Of a DNA stretch of 64,000 nucleotides, positions 46,601 through 57,165 are shown one piece after another; the first letter of the stretch is position 1; each line of letters starts with the position of its first letter. The translations under genes and the position numbers were made by a program. The notes below the pieces were generated by a model that did not search any database, was not told the origin of the DNA, and saw only the letters and a list, made by a program, of their open reading frames with translations. Source of the stretch: Amorphophallus konjac (Eukaryota; Streptophyta; Magnoliopsida; Alismatales; Araceae). The stretch is from the NCBI GenBank assembly GCA_022559845.1, contig CM040118.1, positions 260,919,519 to 260,983,518 of the forward strand, read 5' to 3'.

Positions 46601-48866
46601 ACTTCAGTGATTGGCACTGGGAAGTCATCTTTCGGGCAAGCCTTATTAAGGTCCCGGAAATCAACACATATTCTGGTCTGCCCATTCTTCTTCTTTACGG
46701 GCACTATATTGGCTAGCCATGTAGTATATTGGTTCTCTTCGACAAAGCCCACATCGATTAGCTTGTCAACCTCTTTGTTAATCTGATTTATTAATTCGGG
46801 GCGCATTCTCCTGGAAGGCTGCTTTACAGGGCTAGCCTCTAGGTTTATCGCCAAACGGTGTTGTGCCACATCAGACCTCAGTCCCGACATTTCATCATAT
46901 GTCCATGCAAAGCAGTCTCGGAATTCTTTCAAGAACTGCACATACTGCTCCCTGGCAGCTGGCTCCAGTAGTGCACTGAGGAATGTCGGCCTTGGCTCAT
47001 CCGCGGTCCCCAGATTTATTTCCACAAGCTCATCGACGGTGGCCTGACCTCCATCTTCGACCTCGGGCGGGGCTTCTTGCAAGTCAATGAAGCCTCCCGG
47101 GATATAATCTTCTTCAGTTTCATGACCCTTTTTTTCATCATACTGGTCATCAGCGGGTGCTGGCTCATCATATACGGCCAATATTGTTGGATTCTATTTA
47201 GTCTGCACCGAGGACGTGACTACCTCAGCATGAAACCCAAAAATGGAGTCTTCCGCCCTTAGAGGCTCTTCTGATGCAGACTCCCTTGAGAGGTCATCAT
47301 TCTGTAGAGCCCGGACTTCTTCCAGGATGCGCTCAAACTCCAGACATTCCCTCAGCTCTTTGGCTACTTGGTCTTCATCCGGGGTTCCCGTATCAAATTT
47401 TACTTCAGCATGGAACAGATCCTCTTTGCAAGGTAGGTCTTCCCAGCACCAATCTTTCTTTGCTTCATCAGACGTCCCCGTCTCTGGCTGGCTGTCTGGG
47501 GCTTCATTGTTCATTATAGATTGATAAATGATTTCTTCATCTTCCGAGGGGTACTTGTCATACCCCACCTCGGGAGGGTCTTCATGCTGGTAGGAGACAG
47601 AGATGACGTCCACCTCAGCTTCATAGTATTCTTGAAGGGTATAACCCAATCCCGGGTGCTGAGTGATCTTCCTCAGTTCTTTATTATCCTGAGGCGGATC
47701 CCGTAGCTCCTTGAACGCCTTTTTTGGGCATCAGGTTGCAGTGATGGCATCTGCATCTTAGAGAACATCTGCAAAACCCGTTGGGTAGTATAGTTCAAGC
47801 CCGTGATCGGCACCATCCGGTTTGCAGATTCTTCAGGGACCATGCAGTCTTGATCATCATCTTCGACTGACTCCCTGGTGTAGAATATGATAGGAGGCTC
47901 GCATAAGCGAGGGACTTCCATAGTCTTCAGTGGTAGCACCGTCTGGTACTCTAGGCTGGCGATGGGCTTGACTAAACCCTGCAGAACCTCCACCTGTGTG
48001 TACTTTTCTTTCATTTCTTCATTGATATCATCCGGGTGAATGCTAGGAGGGGTGATCCGAGCAAAGTCACCAGCATAAGAGATGTGAGATACCTCATGCT
48101 TCTTAATGTAGCCCCTTGGTGGCGGTGGAGACCAATTTCTTGCCTTCGTCACCAGCTTCTTCTGGTTGACCCCAGCCTCTTTCTCTTCACCCTTTTGCGA
48201 CACATCCGTGTAGTAGGATGCATCGAGCATATGGCACTCGAATACTTCGAAGGGATGCAGATCCGCAAACACCCTTTCTTCTTTTCCTTTGTGGCAGTAT
48301 TTAATGCATTGATGTAGCGTGGACAGCACTATCTGATATTCATGTAGCCACGGTCTCCCCAGCAGGGCCTTATATGTGGTGTTGGAGTCGATTACATAGA
48401 ATCGTACCACGGTAGTGAGATCCCCCAATGTGAGGTTAAAATCAGCCACCCCAAGGGGCGTCTCACATTTCTGGTTGAATCTCGCAATTTTCATGTCTCT
48501 GACCTTGGTAAGCTGCAGATCAAAGTAATATTTTTGGTAGATGCGGTATGGGAGAATGTTTACGGCAGCCCCGGGATCTATCAGTATCCTGCTCAGTGGC
48601 TGACAGTTCAGGGAGCCCCTCATATACAGCGGTCTGTTATGGTAGCAGTTAGGAATCAGCATGTCATCCTCTGTGAATGTGACAGACGGCCCAGAATTCA
48701 CTTCTGCCAAGAGTGCCTCATACTGTGCCGGCGACTGCAAGGCATCAATAATCGCTTGGCGAGCCTCTTCACTCAGAGAGAGAATCTCCCAGATGGAGAA
48801 TCTGGTAGGGAGCTTCTTTAGCATTTTCATGATCCGACTGCCCACCCTTACATTAGACAGTCTCAT
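43684..48866 (-). pseudogene. Protease-RT-RNase H-aRNase H-integrase of the Ogre-like element
   Basis: From 48866 downward: protease with ILIDPGAAVNILPY; a one-base loss in a T run at 47720-47725 that shifts the frame; an acidic linker; a TAG at 47194. RT has FRDLNKACPKDDFP, MPFGLKNAGATYQRAM and catalytic YIDD. RNase H follows, then a second, archaeal-type RNase H (LFFDGASRTE, NNEAEYEALI, GDSMLIIKQIQGE, NAQADALAKLAS), the mark of the Tat lineage. Integrase has a Cys pair CQKCQEH, WGTDVVG, SDNGSHF and the Glu in LAEAFNKTL, then WEGPYVIQRVYEGGAY (GPY/F) and HLKLYHP. TAG codons at 44284 (CAG expected) and 43972 break integrase. In RT, GSSRYNQI replaces the usual Gly by Arg. Otherwise it is long and well kept. 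The protease-RT linker is where Ogre elements have an intron; none was identified here. Confidence 0.9.
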
Positions 48867-49450
48867 TTCTTCCGCCCATCGGGGTTTTGAAGGTTCATGT
48901 GATGCCCGTGGCCTCTGCTGCCCAGTGCTGGTTTCATCCTCTGGCTTGATTTCTTGGGGGGCTTCTTCTATAGCAGCGGCCCCTGGTGCCGTCAGAGAGT
49001 TATCCCCTTCTTTCTCATTCTGCTTGTAGGCTATAGACGTCGATTGCTGAGGTCTCTTGCCTTTATCTGGCCCAGCCGGTATCGACTGCCCATTTTCTAG
49101 ACTAGACAGAAATTCAGAAATGTTGGAGTTTGACCTCCTTTCTTCTTTTCTTGGTACAAGCCGGCAGGGGGAGGAACCTGGACACCTCGTACCTCCGGTT
49201 CGGGAATCTGGTAGGGCTGTTCCCCTCTGAACATAATGTTATGATTAGCTGGTGGTGGGCGCCCCCACCTTCTTCCGGAGCATGTTGCATGTGCTGAGGT
49301 TGAGGCGTCGTCATGGTTGGCTTCTAGCGGGGCATTTGATGTTTCATCATCATCATTCTCCCCGGGTGAGGTAAAGAGTGCCGACAGGGTGTTACATTGT
49401 ACTGTTACGACCCTCTTTCCCTTCTTGGACTTGGGCCGTCTCTTCTTTTT
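48867..49450 (-). other. Gag-protease linker region of the Ogre-like element
   Basis: After the stop at 49451 the gag frame stays open for about 115 codons with a basic start (KKKRRPKSKKGKR), reaching a further stop near 49105. The protease frame is open upstream of the Met at 48866 through an acidic/Pro stretch to about 49030. The two are different frames, so how gag connects to pol is unclear: readthrough, frameshift or decay. Confidence 0.5.
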
Positions 49451-51679
49451 CTAGGAATTCGGCTTTATTGGCCCCTGCCCCCAGAAGGGTTCAGTCTCAG
49501 CTTTTTCTTGTTCTGCTTCTGACTGCTCTTTAATTTTCAATTCTTCGAGCTGTTCCCAGAGTATACAGTCTTTCACCGGTAGGTGCCCGGGTTTTTTCTG
49601 TTCATATTCATCGAGCCCATTAATATACTGTTGTAAACGACTGGCTGCAGGACTTACTTCCTTATGTGCAGGTAGGGGGACTTTTCTTCTCCGGTTATGA
49701 GTGAGGATCCGGATGATTGGCCCCGTCTCAGCTGTGTGCCATACTGGCTTTACTGGAAGCGGTTCAGGTCTTGGTGTGACACCGCGGATAACTGCTCCAT
49801 TGGTATTGGCTGCGGGAGTCTTCTTTCTGTTCTTTATGGGTTTCATCTGCCATCCTTCCTGATCCTTCAGTGGGGTGAGGAAGCAAGCTTCATAAGTATG
49901 CCTGGTACATTCTTCAACGGCCTCCTTAGGCAGCTGCTGGTAGATTGAAATCATATTGGCGGCCATTTTTAATGCCGGAGGCTCATGTGGACGAGGTGGC
50001 TCTACCTGGTAATCTCCCAGCTGTAGCTCGCCCTTTTTGACCATGCCTTCCATAATATCTTTGAAGACGTAGCAATCTTCAATTGCGTGCCCCAGCGCAC
50101 GGTGATATGGACAGAACAGCGGATCACCTTTCTTTGCCGCGTCATCGGGTCTCTTTGGTTCAGGCAATGTTACCTTGTTGAACTTGTATGCCCAGTTGAA
50201 TAGTGCGGCTGTCTTATCTTTCGGGAAAGAGTACGGCTTTCTCATTTTGTTTCTCAGAGAGACCTTATCTTTTCTTTCTGCTGTGTCTGCTGACGGGGGA
50301 GTTTCATCTGCCCCCTTCTTCCCTTTCTGTTTCTCGAAGGTTCTGAAATCGACGGTGTTGGCCTCAGAGTGCGATGGTCGTCGATCATTAGATTTCCCTT
50401 TCGGTACAGTTAGAGCATTGGCCGTCGGACGCTTAGACAGGAACGTCTCGACCTCCGCCACTATATTGTTCAGCCGGTCAAATGTTCTGACATCTGCACC
50501 AATCATCTTTTCCAGTACCTCTCTCCTGAGGCTCTGCTTACATATTTGCACTGCATCTTCTTGATGAGGAGGTCTTCTGCATCTCATAGCTAAGTTCCTC
50601 CACCTTTTGATGTAGTCCAGTGCTGTTTCATCTTACTTTTGCCTGGTTGCATATAGTTCTGCTATTGTAATTTCTCTTTCCGTGACGTGAAATCTGTCGC
50701 GGAACTTTCTTTGCATATCAGGCCAATCGGTCACTGACCCAGCCGGCAGGCTTGAATACCATTCAAAGGCTATCCCGGTGAGGGATGAGTCGAAGAACTT
50801 AAGCAGATAAGCTTCATTAGCTGCCAAGTCACTCATGATTGTGGTGTAGTAAGCTATGTGCTCCCTGGGAGAGCCCTGGCCATTAAATTTTTCAAACTTC
50901 GGCGGCTTACTGACGCCTGGAGGTAGTCTCTTAGCAGCATACTGGGGAGGATATGGTACCTTGTACACATCGTAGGTACTAGCATCATCACCAGTCTTTT
51001 CAGACAGCTTCATCTCCACAATCTTTTCAATCATCAGCTTCTGGGCTATGGCTGGATCTATGTTTTCCGAGAAGAAGTGAGCTTGTTGCTGACTGTAAGG
51101 AGTTGTCATCACAGTTGCGCGCAAGGTAGGCGCGGCAGGCTACGTCTGAGATACAGAGGGTTGAGCTACCGTCTGCTGCAGAACGGGTTGGCTCGGCGCT
51201 TTGCCCTTATCAGCCGAGAGAGGATTAGCTGGAATAGCCATTTCTGTTGAGCTGGCAGTCTGCCCCACAGGCTTGGCTTGCTTGGAGACCGGTGTAACTT
51301 CATGCCTCTCATTTAGCTGTCTTCTGAGAGCATTGATCTCTTGTTGATATCTTCTAAACATCATCTGGATCATGGGATCCAGGGTTGACGAGATCTGTAG
51401 ATCTTCTGAAGTCCCTTCAGCATCATCAACGAAGGGATTGTCTTCCTCTTCCGTTGTCACCACATTAACTGTCATAGTGGTGATCTTGCAGGATTCATCA
51501 TTAGTCTTCATCTTATCTTTTGCCGCCTGGCCTCTTCTTGTGACGGGGCCTGGTCTGGTTGCTAGTCTGAGCAGTTCATCTGGCTGTGTCGGTAACATAT
51601 CATGCCCTTTGACAAGCCCGGCCATATTGCAGGCAAAGATCTGCATCTTTTCCCTCTGCCTGTAGACTTTCCTTCTCAT
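49451..51679 (-). pseudogene. Gag of the Ogre-like Tat element, two nonsense codons
   Basis: One frame from 51679 to 49451 is broken by TAG at 51140 and TAA at 50633, both explicable as CAG/CAA changed by C-to-T. It has a charged N-terminal region, then a gag core (PPKFEKFNGQGSPREHIAYY, GIAFEWYSSLPAGSV, MQRKFRDRFH, IKRWRNLAMRCR). The zinc-binding motif of the Tat type, CPYHRALGHAIEDC, lies at about 50110-50065, followed by a basic/Pro-rich tail. Gag builds the particle and binds the RNA. The frame is open upstream of 51679 for a short distance, so the true start is uncertain and may connect to the upstream ORF by a lost frame. Confidence 0.85.
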
Positions 51680-51914
51680 CTGATCGGGGTATTTGAGCCG
51701 GTCAAAGACGATATTCTTTCTCTAGCTTCTTCCCTGTGCAGGTCTTCTTTCCCATACCCGGCTCTGTGGCCTTCTTCATAATCATTGGAATCGGAGGAGG
51801 AGACTCGAGCATCACTTCTTGAAGGGTTTCTTCTTCTTCTTCATCCATGGTGCCCAAAGCACGGGATAATCTTTGCTGCCCGAGGGCGGAGTTCCCCAGG
51901 TAGTGAAAGTAGTC

Positions 51915-52649
51915 TTAAGCCACTTGTTTCATCTCCTCTTGATTGTGCCTTCGTGGCTCTGGTTGGAGCATCAATCTTTCCCGACTCTTCTGCTGATAAG
52001 CCAGTCTCTCCACCTGAGCAGTCAAGTGCTCGGCTCTGCAGTATTTGAATATATCGACCTGTCTGGCACAGGCTCTTGGTCTTCTTAGAGTGGCAGCAGC
52101 GACTGGTTCGCTTATTCTCATTTCCTCTTCCTCCCTGAACCTCCTACTCCCATCCTGGCAGCGGTTGGCAGCAGTAGCATAATTCTTCCCTTCCCATCTT
52201 TTGCCCCCAGCCATGGGGTGGGTGACCGTGAGGTCTTCCTTTTGCTCATATCTTCTGCCCCTCATCCTAGGGCGAATAGTAGTCAGATTTCTTCCTTCAT
52301 TCTCTTTCTCATCTCTCCTACCCCAAGCCTTGGGGTGAACAGCAACATCATTTCTTATGTCTTTTCCTTCTCCTCTTCTGCTTCTTGCCCTGAAGCGGAC
52401 AACAGTGGTATCAACAATGTTCTCTTCCTCTTGAGCTAGGACCCAGCTCTGGATTTTCTTCGGCCGCCAGATCTGTCTGAACTTGGGCGGCTTCGGTGCC
52501 AATGGCTTTCTATCCTCCTCTTTCATGTCGACCCTCCTGGCAGCTAGTACCCGGAACCTATTGGTAGTAGGCACCATCGGGACGATCACGTCTGGCTTGA
52601 CCGCCCTTGGGCAACCACTAAGGTTTACCTGGACATCTCTAATCAGCAT
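51915..52649 (-). CDS. ORF1-like reading frame upstream of gag, product unknown
   Basis: A 244-codon frame rich in Arg, Lys and Glu, with repeated text of the type RRRGEGKD / RRDEKENEGR / RRYEQKED / KRWEGKNYA, suggesting an internally repeated basic protein. After the TAA at 51915 the same frame stays open through an acidic DEEEEETLQEV stretch almost to gag. Ogre elements are known to carry an ORF1 of unknown function here. No domain was recognised, and it could be a degraded extension of gag. Confidence 0.45.
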   Translation of the reverse strand: MLIRDVQVNLSGCPRAVKPDVIVPMVPTTNRFRVLAARRVDMKEEDRKPLAPKPPKFRQIWRPKKIQSWVLAQEEENIVDTTVVRFRARSRRGEGKDIRNDVAVHPKAWGRRDEKENEGRNLTTIRPRMRGRRYEQKEDLTVTHPMAGGKRWEGKNYATAANRCQDGSRRFREEEEMRISEPVAAATLRRPRACARQVDIFKYCRAEHLTAQVERLAYQQKSRERLMLQPEPRRHNQEEMKQVA

Positions 52650-53023
52650 TGTCTTTCCTGAGTTGGATATCCGACGACCGCAGCAGTGGGTCGGGCTCTC
52701 CTGTCGGATCTCCTCCTTCTTCCAGCAGCAGAGGGTGTGCCCCTTTTCGCCTCGTGATGGACGAAGCAGGCCACGACCTCAGGAGTATCTTGCATCACCT
52801 GGCTCATTTTGGGGCTGGTAGCTTGCGGCAATGTCTCGACAACAGTCTTTTGCTCCTGGTTGTCAATCTCGAGCAAGTCAGTGAAGATGAGGCCCAGGCA
52901 GTTGGGCATCCCGACAGCAGGCGGCATCGATCCGAACGAAAGAGGTACCGCCAGGTAGCCTTCTCGAACATGCACATCGACCGCTTGTTGATCAAAGCGT
53001 ACAGACATGATTCCAGCCGTCAT
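52643..53023 (-). CDS. First small ORF after the PBS, product unknown
   Basis: The frame opens at the Met at 53023 (MTAGIMSVRFDQQ), 10 bases after an acceptor-like CTATTTTCAG, and ends TGA at 52643. It overlaps the next ORF's ATG (52649) by seven bases in another frame. It may be the N-terminal part of the same ORF1 split by a frameshift, or an upstream ORF. No known motif. Confidence 0.4.
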   Translation of the reverse strand: MTAGIMSVRFDQQAVDVHVREGYLAVPLSFGSMPPAVGMPNCLGLIFTDLLEIDNQEQKTVVETLPQATSPKMSQVMQDTPEVVACFVHHEAKRGTPSAAGRRRRSDRRARPTAAVVGYPTQERQC

Positions 53024-53118
53024 CGTAGCTTCCTGAAAATAGAGAAAGCACGGAATCAGAAATTTGAGGGGGGGCCCACTGGGCCTCCTATTTCGGCGTA
53101 GAGATGAAGGGAGACTAG

Positions 53119-53136
53119 GTCCCACCGGGCGTGCCA
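53119..53136 (-). other. Primer-binding site of the Ogre-like element
   Basis: Minus strand TGGCACGCCCGGTGGGAC starts four bases inside the 5' LTR end. It begins TGG as a tRNA 3' CCA complement must and differs from the tRNA-Met type used by the other elements. The exact tRNA is not assigned. Confidence 0.8.
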
Positions 53137-54079
53137 GACTTGTGGACGCGGGATTTTTATCTCGCTTGTTGTTATTATTTTTTTATTTTATTTTATTTTT
53201 TATTGGTTATTTATTGGTTTGTTAGGCGTGCCAGTCACATGTGTGACGATTTCATTGTGCGCTCGACTTGACTTGGTCAGTCGATTGTGAAGTCCGAGTC
53301 GGGACCAAAAGTCCGCCATACCATAAAGGCTATGACGTTAATTACGCCCTTCCTAAGAAGGACAACCCTTGATTAAACGCCAAAATAGGAGGCCACTCGG
53401 GGCGATAATAAAAGAAAAATAACAGTGCGTGATATTGAAGCTATTATTATTCTGAGAAGACAATTGAGCGAACGATAGGTTATTAAATCGGCATGACCCC
53501 TCTGTGTAGGTCGTGCCGGGTAGAGATAGGACACCGTCCACGCAGCGGCGGGGCGGAGCCTGGACAGTCATCGGGGACATGTCCCCTTTCATGTTTCTCA
53601 TCCAGCCAAGGGCCTCGCAGTATTCATATTCCCCGAAAAATCGAGCCAGACGGGAGGTGTATGATGTGCACTTCCCGGGACTTATCGGGGTTAAAACGTC
53701 TATCGACATTTCGGCAGCATCTCCCCATAATCTGGATTATGCCCAGGGGAGAATAGGCTATCACCCACGGAGTGCCGGGATGAAAGCCGAGAAAAGGAGG
53801 GAGCGTACCTCCCACATTGCACATGTATGCCCTGGGGCAATGTTTGACTCTTCCCTTATAGGAGCCGGTGACACTCATGCAGTGGCAGAGCTCACCTTAG
53901 CTAAAGGGGTTGCTCATAAACCCGGTACGGATCAGTGGAACATAAGGGAGTCTGACTCCCTTTAATTTTATCCTTGGGACGGTTCTGGTGACTCATGGAC
54001 ATCCCTAGGTGGGTTTGATAGAAGTGTTGGAGGCTCATTGGGTGGCAGGGCAGCCTCTCGGCACGGATTTGAATGGGTA

Positions 54080-54640
54080 TATGAGTTCCCGGCGCGAAGA
54101 CCACCGCGCCGAGAAGGGTTCTTTGCAAGGCACTATTTGGGGCGCCGGGAAGCTGGCGTTAGTGTAGTTCTCGGCGCAGACAAGCAGGAAAGCAAAGGGG
54201 TCTTACGGCGCCAAGACAGAAGGGTGAAGGGGTTAGGCTCCCGGCGCAGGCAAGGAGGCCAAGTAATTAGGGCTCTCGGCGCCAGAAGGATGCCAGAGGG
54301 TGAGGTTTCTCGGCGGGTTCGACATGGAAGGTTCCCAGCCCGACGGGGAAAAGGCCAGGAAGTAGGCTCTCGGCGCAAGGGCCAAATGGCCAAAGGAGGT
54401 TGTCGGCGCAAGAGGAATTGCTCAAGGGGGGGTTCCCGGCGCGCAGGGGGGAAGGCCAAAAGCTGGGCTTCCCGGCGCGATGGCAAAGCAGCCAGGGGGG
54501 GTTTCCCGGCGCGGCCAATCGTGAAGAAAGGAGGCTCCCGGCGCAGGCTTCTCGGCGCGGAGAAGAAATGGTGGAGGGCCTTTTCGGCTTGGACAAAGTA
54601 ATGGGGTTCTCGGCGCAGGAAGGCTCGCGCCGAGGGCTAT
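54080..54640. repeat. Dispersed CTCGGCGC / CCCGGCGCG motif array (5' LTR)
   Basis: This is the counterpart of 31935-32455, with one extra unit (54478-54513) and fewer decayed motifs (CCCGGCGCG where the 3' LTR has CCCAGCGCG or CTCGGTGC). Confidence 0.75.
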
Positions 54641-55625
54641 TCACCTGTTTTACTGTATGTGGGGCCGAGAGGTGTGAGGGCGCCGGGATGGAAACAGAGC
54701 TTTACGGTACCCTGTTCTTGGGTCTGTTGAGGATTCAGGGGGTTTCCTGGTGATTCAGGCCAAGATAGACGGGCCTTGGGAAATCAAAAGCACTCGATTC
54801 ATTAGACTACAACTGACTTTGGCTTGGATTTCAAAGGGAAGGCCGGAGGCGGAGAGTGATTTGGGGGAAACACGGTTTAGGGTATCTCTGTCACCAACGT
54901 TCCTGATGATCCGTGAGGATGATTTTGGTATACTCTCCATCATCTGGGGGCCAAGAGATGACTGTCTCTGGCCCCGGGGATGACTTCGGCAAAGCCGATG
55001 AGCATGAATGCAACATCTAAAACCGAGCGGCGGTTGCTATGTATCTATGCTTTGCTTCAGAGGCCAAGGGATAGTCTGTCCCTGGCTCGGAAGCAAGCAT
55101 GAGGAGCGTTCGAGAAACGGGCGAATAAACAGGCGATCGATCGAACTGGGGAGGGGGACAGCATGCTATTGAGTCTTAAGAAGAAACAGAAAACATGGGG
55201 AGATAGCAATAGGGTTTCGGAGAAATAGACAGCAGGCCTCAACGGGAGCCTGTAGTTTTTATTCATTCGAACATCACGATTACACTCGCACATCAGGGGC
55301 AATACATAAAAGAATGTATAGGCAGACTATGCCATGCCCTAGCACAGTAAAATCGGCTGTGATTTCACAACATACATCAGAAAGGGGAAGAAGTAGAAGC
55401 AATCGGAATTAAAAGAATGAACTATAGAAAATGGGGAGGGGAGGGCGGAGCATTGACTCCTCTCCCTCCCCGTTGCCCACCTTCGATCAGGCTTCGAGAC
55501 TCCTTTCTTCTTTTTCCCTTCCGCCTCTTCCTATCTCGGATCAGATTGCAGGCTCTGCTCTCTTCTCCTGCCCTTTTTGTTTCTATCTACTCGGGCTCTC
55601 TTTTTTCTCTTTTCGAATGAGGGGG

Positions 55626-55632
55626 TTTTATA
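55626..55632 (-). promoter_or_regulatory. TATA box of the 5' LTR promoter
   Basis: Minus strand TATAAAA in GGATATAAAACCCCC, conserved in both LTRs. Transcription would run toward lower coordinates, through R-U5 into the element. Confidence 0.6.
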
Positions 55633-56202
55633 TCCCTCCTTGGTGTCCTCTCGGCAGGCCTGTCCCGGCGCGCCTCAATCGTAGGCGGACCTCCCGGCGC
55701 GTGGGACTCAAGCTTCTCGGCGCCGCTTTTGGGCTTCGACAAGGGGATGCCGGCGCCACTTTTATAGGCCCATTTAGGGCTTTTAAGACCTCACATAGAC
55801 TTTGGCCTTTATTGGTCCTTCAAATGTATCAGGACCCGAGAAGGCCCTCCACTGGTGACACAGCTTCTATTGAGATCATTCATAGATTTTCATCAGTCGG
55901 TAGACTGGGGTTTCATTGGCATTGCCATCTGAATGATGACAAAGTCGGACATCATCTCATTGGTATCATCACCGGAACGGTGACAAGACCGGACATCAGC
56001 TTTAGCCTGAAAAGACTTCAGCCAGGTGACTGCTATTTCATCAGTGCCGTCGTCTGAATGACAATGGCATCGGACATCAGCTTGGCCGGGAAAGGCTTCG
56101 GCCGGGTAGATGGTTGACGAGCTTCATCATTGATCTTTTACTATTGGTCTGATCTTCTTTTCAATTCTGTTTCTGCCCTTGTTCATTTTCAAGGTGTCAA
56201 CA

Positions 56203-56207
56203 TGGGC
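56203..56207. repeat. Target-site duplication, right copy (TGGGC)
   Basis: Identical to 30982-30986 and directly adjacent to the LTR end ...GTCAACA. Confidence 0.92.
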
Positions 56208-56733
56208 CCACCCAGAAATATTGGGTCTTCCACCCTTTATGAGAAGAGTCCTTCGTAGAGAGGGACACACAGCTCCTCCCCCGCTTTGCCTGAATATAGA
56301 AGAAGCCTCTCCCCGCATGAGGATGCTCCTTCAACTCAAAGAAGTAATGGAAAAGATCCAGCGAGACGCGCACCCCACACTGGCTCCAAAGGAAAATAAA
56401 GGAGAAAATGAAGGTATAAGAGTTGGAGACCAGCTGAATAGGAGCCAGTTGGTAGAACCGAAGCAACTCGGTGACAAAGGGATGAAGGGGCAGACAAAAG
56501 CCACATTTCCAGGCTAGAAGAAAGGAGCAAAAGAGGCCAGAACGAGTGGACGGGCTAGACTCATAAGGCTCAGGCGCCAGGAACTGGAACCGCCAAGGCA
56601 GCCCATAACAACTCTCCAGCAGCTTCACCTCAGCCTCCCCCAGCTCACTGCAGAGCGGCTCCGACGGCATCAAGAAAACCCTTGGAGCCCGTTCTCTCTG
56701 CCGCCCCTCGGCCTCAGGATGATGGTCCGCCAT
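56208..56733 (-). pseudogene. Antisense ORF of the Tat host element, 5' part (gypsy-type transposon domain)
   Basis: From the ATG at 56733 the frame reads through a region resembling the 'putative gypsy-type transposon' family: a Gly/Phe-rich FCLPLHPFVTELLRFYQLAP, SNSYTFIFSFIFL, then FFELKEHPHAGRGFFYIQAK and HKGWKTQYFWVG. It is cut at 56207 by the Ogre-like element. The same frame resumes at 30981 on the far side, meeting a TAG seven codons later. The family is known mostly from plant LTR elements, on the strand opposite to pol. The leader upstream of 56733 was not resolved. Confidence 0.75.
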
Positions 56734-57165
56734 GAGACAGAGGAAAGAAGAAGGGAAACGCTCTGAGCTAGAGAACTTCAGAGAAGAAAGGGAGCTTACG
56801 AATCACCGCCTCAAGAAGCCCTTCTAGCTCCGACGGCTACAACGATTCTCCGCTCTTCCGAAACTGCTCTCATAGCGCGGGAGCCTCCCTCAAATATAAC
56901 TACAAAAAGAGGCAAACCATAAAACCCCGCTGATAAATGGACACAAAACGCGCAATGCCTAAAAACCCTGACGGGAGGTGGCGCGGCGTCCGATCTCCCG
57001 AGGAGGGGCCTTCTATTATTCATTATAACGGGCATATTTTCAAGGTGAGCTGCGTCACGTGGCCCCTATCAAAGAGATATCATCACCCAATCAGTGCCAC
57101 AAACAGTCCAGCCCAATTGCTACTCGTCCGAGCCTAATCTTGGCTCGGGAGTAGGAGGGGGACAA
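56734..57165 (+). other. 3' untranslated region and PPT of the Tat host element
   Basis: No convincing gene. It ends with the purine tract GTAGGAGGGGGACAAG (57151-57166), which fits a plus-strand PPT just before a 3' LTR. The reverse strand would be the leader of the antisense ORF. Confidence 0.45.

Larger units (their letters stand above)
30987..56202 (-). mobile_element. Ogre-like Tat-lineage Ty3/gypsy element, 25.2 kb, full length
   Basis: Two LTRs (30987-34026, 53141-56202) with TG...CA ends are flanked by identical TGGGC duplications. On the minus strand the order is 5' LTR, PBS, ORF1-like region, gag, protease, RT, RNase H, a second archaeal-type RNase H, integrase, a repeat-rich 3' region, PPT, 3' LTR. 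The 3' region carries a PMD-like gene on the opposite strand. The second RNase H defines the Tat lineage; the great length, large LTRs and upstream ORF recall Ogre. Coding regions are nearly continuous but carry several nonsense codons and at least one single-base deletion. It is inserted in an exon of another Tat element's antisense ORF. Confidence 0.93.
53141..56202 (-). repeat. 5' LTR of the Ogre-like element (3062 bp)
   Basis: TGTGGACGCG...GTGTCAACA on the plus strand, pairing with 30987-34026. The PBS lies on its inner side and TGGGC on its outer side. Frames across it are not gene-like. Confidence 0.93.

Noticed and set aside
54038..54601. 187-codon plus-strand frame rich in Arg and Gly, also in parts at 31894-32423
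   Set aside because: It is a product of the GGCGC motif array, is broken in the other LTR, and runs antisense to the LTR transcript.
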